Shown here piece after piece: positions 9,373 through 18,648 of a stretch of 64,000 bases of DNA (positions are counted from its first letter, which is position 1; each line of letters starts with the position of its first letter). Source of the DNA: Ochrobactrum sp. RH2CCR150. Its GTDB lineage: Bacteria > Pseudomonadota > Alphaproteobacteria > Rhizobiales > Rhizobiaceae. Made by a program: the position numbers and the translations under genes. The notes beneath the pieces were generated by a model. It saw only the letters and a program-made list of their open reading frames with translations, was not told the DNA's origin and did no database searches. Where the stretch lies: NCBI GenBank assembly GCA_014138095.1, contig JACGXE010000001.1, positions 310,001-374,000 of the forward strand, given 5' to 3'.

Positions 9373-11514
9373 ATGTTCAATACCCACAAAGTGGAAATCG
9401 AATGGGGCGGTCGTCCGCTCACGCTCGAAACCGGCAAGATCGCCCGTCAGGCTGACGGCGCTGTTCTGGCAACCTATGGCGAAACCGTCGTTCTGGCGAC
9501 TGTCGTTTCTGCCAAGGAACCAAAGCCGGGTCAGGATTTCTTCCCGCTGACTGTCAACTATCAGGAAAAGACCTACGCTGCCGGCAAGATCCCGGGCGGT
9601 TTCTTCAAGCGTGAAGGTCGTCCGAGCGAAAACGAAACCCTCGTTTCGCGCCTGATCGACCGCCCGATCCGTCCGCTCTTCGTTGATGGCTACAAGAACG
9701 ACACGCAGGTTGTTCTGACCGTTGTTCAGCACGACCTCGAAAACAACCCCGACGTTCTGTCGATGGTTGCAGCTTCCGCAGCACTGACCATTTCCGGCGT
9801 TCCTTTCATGGGCCCGATCGGCGGCGCGCGCGTTGGCTACATCAACGGCGAATATGTTCTGAACCCGAATATCGACGAAATGCCGGAATCGAAGCTCGAT
9901 CTGGTTGTTGCCGGTACTGCCGACGCAGTGCTGATGGTTGAATCGGAAGCACAGGAACTTTCCGAAGAAGTCATGCTCGGCGCCGTTGTTTTCGGCCAGA
10001 AGGGCTTCCAGCCGGTAATCGATGCGATTATCAAGCTCGCTGAAGTTGCTGCCAAGGAACCACGTGATTTCCAGCCGGAAGATCTGTCGGACCTCGAAGC
10101 CAAGATGCTGGCCGTTGTCGAAGGCGACCTGCGCGACGCTTACAAGATCACCGAAAAGCAGGCTCGTTACGTTGCTGTTGACGCCGCAAAGGCCAAGGCG
10201 AAGGCTCACTTCTTCCCTGAAGGCGTTGAAGAGCCGGAAATGTCGCCTGAGCAGTTCGCGACCATTTTCAAGCATCTGCAGGCCAAGATCGTTCGCTGGA
10301 ACATTCTGGACACTGGCAGCCGCATTGATGGCCGCGACCTGAAAACCGTTCGCGCAATCGTTTCGGAAGTTGGCCTTCTGCCGCGCACCCACGGCTCGGC
10401 GCTGTTCACCCGCGGTGAAACGCAGGCAATCGTTGTTGCCACGCTCGGCACCGGCGAAGACGAACAGATGATCGATTCTCTGACCGGTACGTACAAAGAA
10501 TCCTTCATGCTGCATTACAACTTCCCGCCATACTCGGTCGGTGAAACGGGTCGTATGGGTTCGCCAGGCCGTCGTGAAGTTGGTCATGGCAAGCTCGCAT
10601 GGCGCGCTATCCACCCGATGCTGCCTGCTGCCGACCAGTTCCCTTACACGATCCGTTCGGTTTCCGAGATCACCGAATCCAACGGTTCGTCCTCGATGGC
10701 GACTGTTTGCGGCACCTCGCTGGCTCTGATGGACGCAGGCGTTCCGCTTGCACGTCCGGTTGCCGGTATCGCCATGGGTCTGATCAAGGAAGGCGACCGT
10801 TATGCTGTTCTTTCCGATATCCTCGGCGACGAAGATCACCTCGGCGACATGGACTTCAAGGTAGCCGGTACTGATAACGGCATCACCGCACTTCAGATGG
10901 ACATCAAGATCGACGGTATCACCGAAGAGATCATGAAGGTCGCTTTGGAACAGGCCAAGGGCGGTCGCGTTCACATTCTCGGCGAAATGGCGAAGGCTCT
11001 GTCCACGTCGCGTGAAGAACTCGGCGAATTCGCTCCGCGCATCGAAGTGATGAACATTCCGACCGACAAGATCCGTGATGTTATCGGTTCGGGCGGCAAG
11101 GTCATCCGCGAAATCGTGGAAAAGACCGGCGCCAAGATCAACATCGAAGACGACGGCACGGTGAAGATCGCTTCGTCGAACGGCAAGGAAATCGAAGCCG
11201 CCAAGAAGTGGATCCACTCGATTGTTGCTGAGCCGGAAGTCGGCGAAATCTACGAAGGTACGGTCGTCAAGACCGCTGACTTCGGCGCTTTCGTAAACTT
11301 CTTCGGCCCGCGTGACGGCCTGGTTCACATCTCGCAGCTCGCTTCTGACCGCGTTGCCAAGACCACCGATGTGGTCAAGGAAGGCCAGAAGGTCTGGGTC
11401 AAGCTCATGGGCTTCGACGAACGCGGCAAGGTTCGCCTGTCGATGAAGGTCGTCGATCAGGAAACCGGCAAGGAAGTTGCCCAGGAAAAGAAGGCAGAAG
11501 CAGACGCTGAATAA
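9373..11514 (+). CDS. pnp: polyribonucleotide nucleotidyltransferase (PNPase)
   Basis: A 713-residue phosphorolytic 3'-5' exoribonuclease of the RNA degradosome. Two RNase PH domains are separated by an all-helical linker (about 235-320). The second PH domain carries the catalytic segments (for example [19 protein letters not shown], about 478-496). The KH domain has [11 protein letters not shown] (about 570) and the C-terminal S1 domain begins near 624 ([18 protein letters not shown]). ATG 9373 follows TGAGGACAAG. A strong terminator follows directly. Confidence 0.97.
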   Translation: MFNTHKVEIEWGGRPLTLETGKIARQADGAVLATYGETVVLATVVSAKEPKPGQDFFPLTVNYQEKTYAAGKIPGGFFKREGRPSENETLVSRLIDRPIRPLFVDGYKNDTQVVLTVVQHDLENNPDVLSMVAASAALTISGVPFMGPIGGARVGYINGEYVLNPNIDEMPESKLDLVVAGTADAVLMVESEAQELSEEVMLGAVVFGQKGFQPVIDAIIKLAEVAAKEPRDFQPEDLSDLEAKMLAVVEGDLRDAYKITEKQARYVAVDAAKAKAKAHFFPEGVEEPEMSPEQFATIFKHLQAKIVRWNILDTGSRIDGRDLKTVRAIVSEVGLLPRTHGSALFTRGETQAIVVATLGTGEDEQMIDSLTGTYKESFMLHYNFPPYSVGETGRMGSPGRREVGHGKLAWRAIHPMLPAADQFPYTIRSVSEITESNGSSSMATVCGTSLALMDAGVPLARPVAGIAMGLIKEGDRYAVLSDILGDEDHLGDMDFKVAGTDNGITALQMDIKIDGITEEIMKVALEQAKGGRVHILGEMAKALSTSREELGEFAPRIEVMNIPTDKIRDVIGSGGKVIREIVEKTGAKINIEDDGTVKIASSNGKEIEAAKKWIHSIVAEPEVGEIYEGTVVKTADFGAFVNFFGPRDGLVHISQLASDRVAKTTDVVKEGQKVWVKLMGFDERGKVRLSMKVVDQETGKEVAQEKKAEADAE

Positions 11515-11538
11515 GCTTTGCATCTTCTTTGAAATCGA

Positions 11539-11565
11539 AAAGCGCGCCTCTGGGCGCGCTTTTTT
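11539..11565 (+). terminator. intrinsic terminator after pnp
   Basis: AGCGCGCC (11541-11548) pairs with GGCGCGCT (11553-11560); two A's precede the stem and a T-run follows. Confidence 0.9.
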
Positions 11566-11634
11566 GTTGTTTCACGGTATTGAACGGTGTCGCGCGGCCT
11601 TTTCCGATGCGATCTTGCGGGGTAAAGAACGATC

Positions 11635-12657
11635 ATGATGACACCGGCACAGAAAACACTTTTCCTTCCCTTCGAGCAGGGCATTCTCGATATGCCCGAA
11701 GAGGGGCAATCCTTTCTCGCTTGCGGCCTTTCCGCCGACCGGCTCCTCGACCCGGAATGGAAAGAGGTTCTGACTTGCCTGCAGCCATGGCGTCCCGATT
11801 TTCTGGCGCTCGGCAAGGAAGGCTTTCGTGCAGAGCCGAGATTGACCACAGAGAGCCGTTTTGACGGCGGGCTACTTCTGCTCGGAAAACACCGTGGACG
11901 CAACGAGGCGTGGTTCTCCGAGCTTCTGGCGCGTGTTCAGCCCGGCGGGTGGATTGTCGTCTGCGGTGAGAAGAAGCTCGGTGTCGATAGTTTCCGCAAA
12001 TGGGTGGGCAATATCGCAGAAATCAGCGACCGCATGTCCAAGAACCACGCCGTCTCGTTCTGGCTTCAGCGTCCCGCCGATCTGGATGATGATTTCATCG
12101 CCGCTCTGCGCCCTCTCGAAAGTGCAATCGACGATGTGTTCCGCACGGAACCGGGCATGTTCTCGCATGGTGCCATCGACAAGGGCTCGGCGCTGCTGGT
12201 GCCGCATATGGAAAAGATCGTGTTCGGCAATGTTGCGGATTTTGGCGCGGGCTGGGGCTATCTCGCCGCGCAGAGCCTGAAATATGCCGACCGTCTCAAG
12301 TCCATCGATCTGTTCGAGGCAGATTACGAGGCGCTGGAGGCTGCGCGCGGCAATCTGGAGCGTCTGGGCGCGTCAGTGCCAATTTCATTCAACTGGTTTG
12401 ATATTACCAGTGAGAAGGTGACCGGTATCTACGACACGGTCATCATGAACCCGCCATTCCACGAAGGGCGCGTGACCGATGTTTCGCTTGGCCAGAGCTT
12501 CATCTCGGCGGCGGCGTCGCGCCTGAAGCCCGGCGGACGCCTGCTGATGGTCGCCAACCGGCAACTGCCTTATGAGGTGACGCTCAAGGGGCTGTTCAAG
12601 TCGGTGACGACACTGGAAGAAGCAGACGGGTTCAAAATCTTCGATGCGAAGAAGTGA
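11635..12657 (+). CDS. class I SAM-dependent methyltransferase, RsmC/RlmG-like
   Basis: A 340-residue protein with the two-half layout of RsmC-type rRNA guanine-N2 methyltransferases: a degenerate N-terminal half and a C-terminal catalytic half. The SAM-binding motif is VADFGAGWGYLA (about 201-212) and the catalytic NPPFHEGR (about residue 272) marks base N-methylation. RsmC methylates G1207 of 16S rRNA; RlmG methylates 23S rRNA, and the sequence alone does not decide between them. ATG 11635 and ATG 11638 are both possible. It lies alone between the pnp terminator and a bidirectional terminator. Confidence 0.85.
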   Translation: MMTPAQKTLFLPFEQGILDMPEEGQSFLACGLSADRLLDPEWKEVLTCLQPWRPDFLALGKEGFRAEPRLTTESRFDGGLLLLGKHRGRNEAWFSELLARVQPGGWIVVCGEKKLGVDSFRKWVGNIAEISDRMSKNHAVSFWLQRPADLDDDFIAALRPLESAIDDVFRTEPGMFSHGAIDKGSALLVPHMEKIVFGNVADFGAGWGYLAAQSLKYADRLKSIDLFEADYEALEAARGNLERLGASVPISFNWFDITSEKVTGIYDTVIMNPPFHEGRVTDVSLGQSFISAAASRLKPGGRLLMVANRQLPYEVTLKGLFKSVTTLEEADGFKIFDAKK

Positions 12658-12660
12658 AAC

Positions 12661-12690
12661 AAAAAAGCCGCCCCGAAGGGCGGCTTTTTT
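12661..12690. terminator. bidirectional terminator between methyltransferase and fabI
   Basis: GCCGCCC (12667-12673) and GGGCGGC (12678-12684) around CGAA, with an A-run before and a T-run after, so it can serve both convergent genes. Confidence 0.9.
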
Positions 12691-12705
12691 AATTCCGAAA
12701 TACTT

Positions 12706-12744
12706 AGAGCGGTTCCGTTTAATATGGAAACGCGGAGCCGCTCT
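12706..12744. repeat. intergenic palindromic repeat (AGAGCGG type)
   Basis: AGAGCGGTTCCG (12706-12717) pairs with CGGAGCCGCTCT (12733-12744) with one wobble, and the inner CGTTT/AAACG (12716-12720, 12728-12732) continues the stem in an alternative register. It shares its AGAGCG termini with the composite element at 17690-17792. Confidence 0.75.
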
Positions 12745-12805
12745 ATCTATTTATTTTTACGCATTATCCTACGCAAAACCGCTACGCACTTTTGCTGGAA
12801 ATGCT

Positions 12806-13624
12806 CTATTCGCCGCGTTCGGCGTCAGAGCTTTTCAGCTCTTCCAGTGTCGGCATCGAAACGATGTTGTAGCCTGAATCCACATAATGGACTTCGCCGG
12901 TCACGCCGCTCGACAGGTCGGACAGCAGATAGACAGCCGATTTACCCACATCGTCGATATCGACGGTGCGGCGCAGCGGAGAATTGCGGCGCTGATAGCT
13001 GAAGATCGCGCGTGCATCGCCGATGCCTGCACCAGCCAGCGTGCGCACCGGGCCAGCCGAAATGGCGTTGACGCGGATGCCCTGCGGGCCGTAATCGGCA
13101 GCCAGATAGCGAACCATGGCTTCCAGAGCCGCCTTGGCAACACCCATGACATTGTAATTCGGGATGGTACGGGTGGAGCCGCCATAGGTCAGCGTCAGGA
13201 TCGAGCCGCCGTCCTTCATGAGCTTTTCGGCGCGCTGTGCCATTTCCGTGAAGGAGTAGGCGGAAATCACCATGGTCCGGCTGAAATTATCGCGCGTGGT
13301 GACGTCTGCGTAACGGCCCTTCAGTTCGGTCTTGTCGGAAAAACCGATGGCGTGAACGATGAAATCGAGCTTGCCCCACTTCTTCTCGATCTCGGCAAAA
13401 ACCGCGTCGACCGTTGCAATGTCTTCAACATCGCAAGGCAGGACGAGGTCAGAGCCGACCTGCTCAGCCAGCGGCTTCACGCGCTTGCCCAGCGCATCGC
13501 CCTGATAGGTGAAAGCCAGTTCTGCACCCTGTGCGGCGAGTTGCTTCGAGATGCCCCATGCCAGAGAATGATTATTCGCGACCCCCATGATGAGGCCGCG
13601 TTTTCCTTGCATCAAACCTTCCAT
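12806..13624 (-). CDS. fabI: enoyl-[acyl-carrier-protein] reductase FabI (NADH)
   Basis: A 272-residue short-chain dehydrogenase-type reductase that completes each cycle of fatty-acid elongation. It has the GVANNHSLAWGI cofactor motif, Tyr147, and the FabI-type Tyr157-x6-Lys164 catalytic pair (NYNVMGVAKAALE). The start (MEGLMQGKRG) is preceded by GGGAGAGGGG; the longer frame runs into fabB and is a shadow. It is the last gene of fabA-fabB-fabI, 13 bp after the fabB stop. Confidence 0.95.
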   Translation of the reverse strand: MEGLMQGKRGLIMGVANNHSLAWGISKQLAAQGAELAFTYQGDALGKRVKPLAEQVGSDLVLPCDVEDIATVDAVFAEIEKKWGKLDFIVHAIGFSDKTELKGRYADVTTRDNFSRTMVISAYSFTEMAQRAEKLMKDGGSILTLTYGGSTRTIPNYNVMGVAKAALEAMVRYLAADYGPQGIRVNAISAGPVRTLAGAGIGDARAIFSYQRRNSPLRRTVDIDDVGKSAVYLLSDLSSGVTGEVHYVDSGYNIVSMPTLEELKSSDAERGE

Positions 13625-13637
13625 ATTCCCCTCTCCC

Positions 13638-14861
13638 TCAGCTCTGGTAGCGCTGGAAAACCAGCGTCGCATTGGTGCCGCCAAACCCGAAGGAGTTGGA
13701 GAGCACGGTATTGAGCTGAGCATTATCGATGCGCTTGCGGACGATAGGCATGTCCGCGAAGGCAGGGTCCAATTCTTCGATATGCGCGCTTTCGCAAATG
13801 AAATTGTTGTGCATCATCAAAAGCGAATAGATCGCTTCCTGCACGCCCGTTGCGCCTAGCGAATGGCCGGTCAGCGACTTGGTCGCGGCAATTGGCGGGC
13901 AGGCGTCGCCCGAGCCGAACACCTGACGGATAGCGTCGATTTCCGGCGCATCGCCAGCAGGCGTCGAGGTCGCGTGCGGGTTGATGTAGTCGATCTTGGT
14001 CTTGACGGTCGAAAGCGCCATCTTCATGCAGCGGATCGCGCCTTCACCGGACGGTGCGACCATGTCGTAGCCGTCGGAAGTTGCGCCATAGCCGACGATT
14101 TCGCCGTAGATCTTTGCGCCGCGCGCAAGCGCGGTTTCGAGGTCTTCCAGCACCAGAACACCGGCGCCGCCTGCAATCACGAAGCCGTCGCGATTCTTGT
14201 CATAGGCGCGCGATGCAGTGGCAGGCGTGTCGTTATATTTCGTCGCCATCGCGCCCATGGCGTCGAACAGCACCGAAAGCGTCCAGTCGAGATCTTCGCA
14301 GCCGCCCGCAAACATGCGGTCCTGCTTGCCATACTGGATCATCTCGAACGCATTGCCAATGCAATGGTTGGATGTCGCGCAGGCCGACGAGATCGAATAA
14401 TTGATGCCCTTGATCTTGAAGAAGGTCGCCAGCGTCGCAGATGCCGTGGAGCTCATGGCTTTCGGCACAGCAAATGGACCAACGCGCTTCGGGCCCTTTT
14501 CACGGGTGATGTCAGCGGAATCAACGATGGTGCGGGTCGAAGGACCGCCCGAACCCATGATGATGCCGGTACGGTCGTTGGAGACTTCGTCGTCCGAAAG
14601 ACCTGCATCGGCGATCGCCTGATCCATGGCGATGTGATTCCAGGCCGTGCCGCGACCGTGGAAGCGCATGGCGCGACGGTCCACGAGGGATTCGACATCG
14701 ATTTTCGGAGCGCCGTGCACCTGGCAGCGGAAACCCAGTTCGGCATATTCTTCCGCGCGCGAGATGCCGGATTTGGCTTCGCGCAGCGAGGCCGTCACCT
14801 CTTCGGTGTTGTTGCCAATCGAGGATACGATCCCCATACCCGTTACGACCACACGCCGCAT
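13638..14861 (-). CDS. fabB: 3-oxoacyl-[acyl-carrier-protein] synthase I
   Basis: A 407-residue condensing enzyme of the KAS I/II family. The Cys-His-His catalytic triad is visible: Cys161 ([10 protein letters not shown]), His296 ([11 protein letters not shown]) and His333 ([11 protein letters not shown]). Its place directly after fabA argues for FabB, which elongates the unsaturated intermediate made by FabA. A GGAGAA ribosome site precedes ATG 14861. It lies between fabA (166 bp upstream) and fabI (13 bp downstream). Confidence 0.94.
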   Translation of the reverse strand: MRRVVVTGMGIVSSIGNNTEEVTASLREAKSGISRAEEYAELGFRCQVHGAPKIDVESLVDRRAMRFHGRGTAWNHIAMDQAIADAGLSDDEVSNDRTGIIMGSGGPSTRTIVDSADITREKGPKRVGPFAVPKAMSSTASATLATFFKIKGINYSISSACATSNHCIGNAFEMIQYGKQDRMFAGGCEDLDWTLSVLFDAMGAMATKYNDTPATASRAYDKNRDGFVIAGGAGVLVLEDLETALARGAKIYGEIVGYGATSDGYDMVAPSGEGAIRCMKMALSTVKTKIDYINPHATSTPAGDAPEIDAIRQVFGSGDACPPIAATKSLTGHSLGATGVQEAIYSLLMMHNNFICESAHIEELDPAFADMPIVRKRIDNAQLNTVLSNSFGFGGTNATLVFQRYQS

Positions 14862-15027
14862 CGCGTTCTCCTTTACACCCTTGCTCGTCGAGCGGCAGTC
14901 GATTGGGTCAGGACTGCCTCGTCGCCGTTACATAGGTGCGATCTTCGCATGTTTTGAGCGCGGCCGCATGAAAACTGTTCATTTTTTTGCCGTCGCGCCC
15001 GTGAATGATGGTGAATTCAGGCGATGT

Positions 15028-15543
15028 TTAAGCGTCGCCGTCCTTTGAAAGGCCGACACGCAGATCGGTGGCCTTGTAGATCACTTCGCCATCGGCCTTG
15101 AGCCAGCCATCGGCGGTGCCGAGCACGAGACGTCCGCGCATGACGCGCTTGAAGTCGATGCCATATTCGAGAAGCTTGGTGTGCGGGCGCACCATGCCCT
15201 TGAATTTCACTTCGCCGGTCGAAAGCGCCATGCCGCGACCCGGTTCACCGAGCCAGCCAAGGAAGAAGCCGGTCAGCTGCCACATGCCGTCGAGGCCGAG
15301 ACAGCCCGGCATGATCGGGTTGCCCTGGAAATGGCACGGGAAATACCAGTCATCGGGGCGCACGTCGTATTCGGCGCGGATGTAGCCCTTGCCGAACTCG
15401 CCGCCGGTTTCGGAAATATCGGTGATGCGGTGCACCATCAGCATTGGTGGCAGGGGAAGCTGGGCATTGCCGGGGCCGAACATCTCGCCGCGCCCGCAGC
15501 TGAGGAGTTCTTCATACCCGTAGCTTGATTTCTGTTCTGCCAT
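15028..15543 (-). CDS. fabA: 3-hydroxydecanoyl-ACP dehydratase/isomerase FabA
   Basis: A 171-residue hot-dog-fold enzyme that dehydrates 3-hydroxydecanoyl-ACP and isomerises the trans-2 to the cis-3 product, the branch point to unsaturated fatty acids. The catalytic His71 ([12 protein letters not shown]) and Asp85 (GCLGLDGMW) are in place. The ribosome site GGGAGGCG precedes ATG. It heads fabA-fabB-fabI and diverges from irr across a 314-bp spacer. Confidence 0.96.
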   Translation of the reverse strand: MAEQKSSYGYEELLSCGRGEMFGPGNAQLPLPPMLMVHRITDISETGGEFGKGYIRAEYDVRPDDWYFPCHFQGNPIMPGCLGLDGMWQLTGFFLGWLGEPGRGMALSTGEVKFKGMVRPHTKLLEYGIDFKRVMRGRLVLGTADGWLKADGEVIYKATDLRVGLSKDGDA

Positions 15544-15857
15544 TTCGCCTCCCTTGAGGTTTATTCGATATCGGCCAGCAATCCGGCCCGGTTGTCATTT
15601 GGAACGGTTTTAGCGCAAACGCCCAAACCGCTCTATCTCTTTCTGGTCGTCAAGTCGGAACACCCCTATCACAGACTGGTTCCCGTACAAAACCTTAGCG
15701 ACCATAAAAATATGCAATGGATTTTCCCGAAAAAACGGGCAAACTCCAAGCCTATTGATACTTATTTCGCAACGGCATATATCAATGTCAGTATGCAATG
15801 GGCAACAGCCCGTTCAATCTTTGACGAATTTGCTACAAGCTTGTAACGGAACCAACG
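15544..15857. other. fabA-irr divergent spacer
   Basis: No gene is supported. The spacer holds an imperfect inverted repeat (CGGTTTTAGCG, 15605-15615, with CGCCCAAACCG, 15620-15630, two mismatches). Close to irr it has TTGACG (15821-15826) and a perfect 12-bp palindrome TACAAGCTTGTA (15834-15845). It must contain the promoters of both divergent genes. Confidence 0.6.
15834..15845 (+). promoter_or_regulatory. palindrome in the irr promoter region
   Basis: TACAAGCTTGTA is an exact 12-bp palindrome, 12 to 18 bases before the possible irr starts and beginning 8 bases after a TTGACG -35-like hexamer at 15821. It does not match the known ICE or Fur box that I would expect for Irr/RirA. It is a candidate operator only. 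Confidence 0.35.
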
Positions 15858-15863
15858 GTGAAT

Positions 15864-16301
15864 ATGCAGTCTACACATACCCACTCGACGGTCTCTATGG
15901 AAGAACGGCTCCGCGATGCAGGCCTGCGTCCGACGCGCCAGCGTGTTGCGCTTGCGAGCATGATCTTTGCGCAAGGCGATCGCCACCTGTCCGCTGAAGA
16001 CCTCCACGAACAGGCGGTCATGGCCGATGTGCCGGTGTCTCTTGCCACCGTTTACAACACATTGCACCAGTTCACGGAAGCCGGAATGCTGCGCATCATC
16101 GCGGTGGAAGGCTCCAAGACCTATTTCGACACCAATATTTCGGACCATCAGCACTTCTTCCTCGAAGGGGAAAATGTTGTGTTCGATATTCCGCATGGCG
16201 AGCGTGGTCAGCCAACCGTCGCCAACATGCCGGACGCGCCGGAAGGCATGGAAATCGTCAATGTCGATATTATCGTCCGCCTTCGTCGCAAGACGCAGTA
16301 A
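15864..16301 (+). CDS. irr: Irr, Fur-family iron response regulator
   Basis: A 145-residue Fur-family transcription factor. Sequence from SMEERLRDAGLRPTRQRVALA through the winged helix (VSLATVYNTLHQFTEAGML) to the metal/heme region SDHQHFFLEGEN strongly resembles rhizobial and Brucella Irr, which controls heme and iron genes by direct heme sensing. The N-terminal Cys-Pro heme motif known from Bradyrhizobium Irr is absent, as usual in this group. ATG 15864 is given; a GTG at 15858 would add two residues, and the ribosome site is weak for both. A terminator follows. Confidence 0.93.
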   Translation: MQSTHTHSTVSMEERLRDAGLRPTRQRVALASMIFAQGDRHLSAEDLHEQAVMADVPVSLATVYNTLHQFTEAGMLRIIAVEGSKTYFDTNISDHQHFFLEGENVVFDIPHGERGQPTVANMPDAPEGMEIVNVDIIVRLRRKTQ

Positions 16302-16327
16302 GGGATTGATCCTTAAACGGTTTTGAG

Positions 16328-16350
16328 AAAGCGGCTTCGGCCGCTTTTTT
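16328..16350 (+). terminator. intrinsic terminator after irr
   Basis: AAAGCGGC (16328-16335), TTCG loop, GCCGCTTT (16340-16347) and a T-run. Confidence 0.92.
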
Positions 16351-16438
16351 GTTAGCTGCCACAAAGTTCTTGCCAGAATGATGAAAAACGGCTTGAATAA
16401 AACGGTTCCGAAACAATCCTTTGCTTGCAGGATAACGG

Positions 16439-16789
16439 ATGCCGGTAGAGTTGAAGCCGATACAGGCGCTGACATTGTTGAAGACCCTGTCGCTGGGGCA
16501 GGTGCGCGATGAGATGCCCGATCTTACGACGCGGCAGACAGCTATTCTTCTGACGATCTATCTGGAGCCGCCGCCGCATACGGTGCGCGGGCTTGCGGCA
16601 AAACTGGATGTCACGAAGCCGGTGATCACCCGCGCCCTCGATACGATGGGCGCGCTGGACCTTCTATCCCGTCATCGTGATGAAAAAGACCGGCGAAATG
16701 TGCTAGTTAAGAGGACAGTCGCCGGTGCGCTTTATGTTGAACGACTGGGCGATCTGGTGATCGCCAAAGCCAGAGAGTTACCTTTATGA
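16439..16789 (+). CDS. MarR family transcriptional regulator
   Basis: A 116-residue winged-helix regulator. TTRQTAILLTIYLEPPPHTVRGLAAKLDVTKPVITRALD is the helix-turn-helix and DEKDRRNVLVKRT the wing. It is short for MarR (usually 135-150), lacking much of the C-terminal dimerisation helix. The stop lies 10 bp before the NlpC/P60 gene, so the two form an operon. The ligand is unknown. Confidence 0.83.
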   Translation: MPVELKPIQALTLLKTLSLGQVRDEMPDLTTRQTAILLTIYLEPPPHTVRGLAAKLDVTKPVITRALDTMGALDLLSRHRDEKDRRNVLVKRTVAGALYVERLGDLVIAKARELPL

Positions 16790-16799
16790 GTGTCCGCCA

Positions 16800-17672
16800 A
16801 TGAGTCTCAATGTGACCACGCTCGACCGCCGCCTCAATGCCTATCGCGCCGATCTCGCTGATGAGCGGCTGACCGACAAGGTGGACGCTGCCCGCTTTAT
16901 AGCCGGAACCGAGATGCAGGTGACCGCGCCGGTCGTGGATTTGCGCAGCGAACCGCGTCCCGACAGCGGACCCCAGACACAGATCATTTATGGCGACACG
17001 GTGCGCGTCTTCGAGGAAATGGACGGCTGGTGCTGGGTGCAGGCCGAACGTGACGGCTATACGGGCTATGTCTCGGCCTCATTCATCGAGAAACCGCGGG
17101 GCGAGGCCACGCATATGGTCATCGTGCCGCGAACCTTTGTCTATCCCGGATCGGATTTGCGCTTCCCGCATACGCAGGCGCTGTCGCTCGGCTCTCGCGT
17201 GCGGATCGTTGGTTCGGCTGAAACGCGCGGCACCCAATATGCGGTGCTGGAAAGCGGCGAGGCGATGATCGCAAGCCATCTTGCGCCTATCGGGCAACAC
17301 GCCACGGATTATGTGGCAGTGGCGGAAACGCTGCTGCACACGCCGTATCTGTGGGGCGGCACGTCGGGCTTCGGCATCGATTGCTCCGGTCTCGTGCAGC
17401 TTTCCATGTGGGTGGCTGGCCGCAAGGTTCTGCGTGATTCCGACATGCAGCAGAATGCACTGGGCACGGTTCTGGAGCCGAATGCGGATTATTCCAATCT
17501 CCAGCGCGGTGATCTTGTGTTCTGGAAGGGGCATGTCGCGATCTGTGCTTCGCCCGACATGCTGATCCATGCCAGCGGCCACACCATGACGGTGACGCTG
17601 GAACCGTTGCAGGATGCGATCAAGCGCATCGCTTATCTTTACGATCTGCCGACGCTGATCCGCAGACCCTGA
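16800..17672 (+). CDS. NlpC/P60 family cell-wall peptidase with SH3 domain
   Basis: A 290-residue protein. An SH3-type domain occupies about 37-98 (VVDLRSEPRPDS and GYTGYVSASFIE) and a second degenerate one about 105-160. The C-terminal NlpC/P60 domain has Cys195 (GIDCSGLVQ), His245 (KGHVAIC) and His257 (MLIHASG), the expected catalytic set for cutting peptidoglycan stem peptides. No signal peptide is seen, so it may act on recycled muropeptides or leave by another route. It is cotranscribed with the MarR gene. Confidence 0.88.
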   Translation: MSLNVTTLDRRLNAYRADLADERLTDKVDAARFIAGTEMQVTAPVVDLRSEPRPDSGPQTQIIYGDTVRVFEEMDGWCWVQAERDGYTGYVSASFIEKPRGEATHMVIVPRTFVYPGSDLRFPHTQALSLGSRVRIVGSAETRGTQYAVLESGEAMIASHLAPIGQHATDYVAVAETLLHTPYLWGGTSGFGIDCSGLVQLSMWVAGRKVLRDSDMQQNALGTVLEPNADYSNLQRGDLVFWKGHVAICASPDMLIHASGHTMTVTLEPLQDAIKRIAYLYDLPTLIRRP

Positions 17673-17689
17673 TTGCGCTGTAAATGCTT

Positions 17690-17792
17690 TAGAGCGCATC
17701 CCGAAAAGTGTGAAACGGTTTTCGGAAAAGATGCGCGTTAAAACAAAGAATTAGAGCGCCGATCTGATTCAATCAGATCGAAACGCGCTCTA
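17690..17792. repeat. composite intergenic palindromic repeat
   Basis: Two hairpins in tandem. The first has CGCATC (17695-17700) pairing with GATGCG and inner CCGAAAA/TTTTCGG around GTGTGAAACGG. The second has AGAGCGC (17753-17759) with GCGCTCT (17785-17791), enclosing the exact 9-bp repeat GATCTGATT / AATCAGATC (17761-17779). The first part matches the element at 9235-9275, and the AGAGCG ends match 12706-12744. Such elements are typical dispersed repeats of this bacterial group. Confidence 0.8.
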
Positions 17793-17817
17793 AACAGGTC
17801 CATGAAAGGTCGGGCCG

Positions 17818-18648
17818 ATGACGGGAAACAGGATATTTCAGAGTGCAGGCTTCGTGGCCGTGGTGCTTGGTCTTGCTGTTCTCATCCCTTCAGCGGTGTC
17901 GTCCGAAAGGATAGCGCGCGTGACCATTCCCGCTTCGCCTGCTGCCTTTGCCGAGGTCAACGGTATCGAAATGTATTACCGGATCGTCGGCAAGGGGCCG
18001 CCGATCCTGCTGGTGCCGGGCGGTCTCTCCGACCAACACGTCTGGGACGCGCAATTGCCGATCCTGGCCCGTCATCATACGGTAATCGTTGCTGACAGTC
18101 GCGGGCAGGGACGCTCGACCCGCACCGACGAACCGCTCACTTACGGCCTGATGGCTGACGACTATGTGGCGCTGCTCGATTTCCTGCATATCGACAAGGT
18201 CGATCTGGTTGGCTGGAGCGATGGCGGTATTATCGGGCTGGATATCGCCATGCGATACCCTGAGCGGTTGAAGAGCCTTTTCGCGCAGGCTGCCAATGTC
18301 ACGCCGGAGGGCAATACCGGCTATATCGAGGCGCGGGCCGAGGGACGCCCGATCCCTGAGCTTCGCCATTACGAAAGCATCGACAAGGAAATTCACGCGC
18401 TTTGGGCGAATGAGCCGAACTATACCGATGAAGATCTGTCACAGATCGCCGTGCGTACGGCCATTGTGATCGGCGATCACGATACGGCCATCACGCGGGA
18501 ACATACGGAATTCATCGCCAGCCAGATTCCCGGTGCCGAACTGATTATCCTGCCTGATTCCGGCCATGGCGTGCCGGTGGAAAATCCCCGGCTTTACGCT
18601 CACACGGTCCTGAAATTCATCGATGGAAAAACGAACAGCCGAATTTAA
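17818..18648 (+). CDS. secreted alpha/beta hydrolase
   Basis: A 276-residue alpha/beta hydrolase with an N-terminal signal peptide or anchor (hydrophobic 10-27, VSSERI after it). The catalytic triad is readable: Ser134 in GWSDGG, Asp221 in VIGDHD and His251 in DSGHGVP; the oxyanion HGxP-type strand is LLVPGGLSDQHVW. The substrate cannot be told. It follows the composite repeat and ends in a 4-bp overlap with the convergent hydroxyacid dehydrogenase gene. Confidence 0.85.
   Translation: MTGNRIFQSAGFVAVVLGLAVLIPSAVSSERIARVTIPASPAAFAEVNGIEMYYRIVGKGPPILLVPGGLSDQHVWDAQLPILARHHTVIVADSRGQGRSTRTDEPLTYGLMADDYVALLDFLHIDKVDLVGWSDGGIIGLDIAMRYPERLKSLFAQAANVTPEGNTGYIEARAEGRPIPELRHYESIDKEIHALWANEPNYTDEDLSQIAVRTAIVIGDHDTAITREHTEFIASQIPGAELIILPDSGHGVPVENPRLYAHTVLKFIDGKTNSRI

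Noticed and set aside
9112-11523. 803-residue open frame on the minus strand opposite pnp
   Set aside because: It mirrors the pnp gene almost exactly. High-GC codon bias leaves long stop-free antisense frames; the translation has no domain and pnp is certain.
18645-18648. 4-bp convergent overlap of the hydrolase and the dehydrogenase genes
   Set aside because: Overlapping stops of convergent genes are common and need no special explanation.
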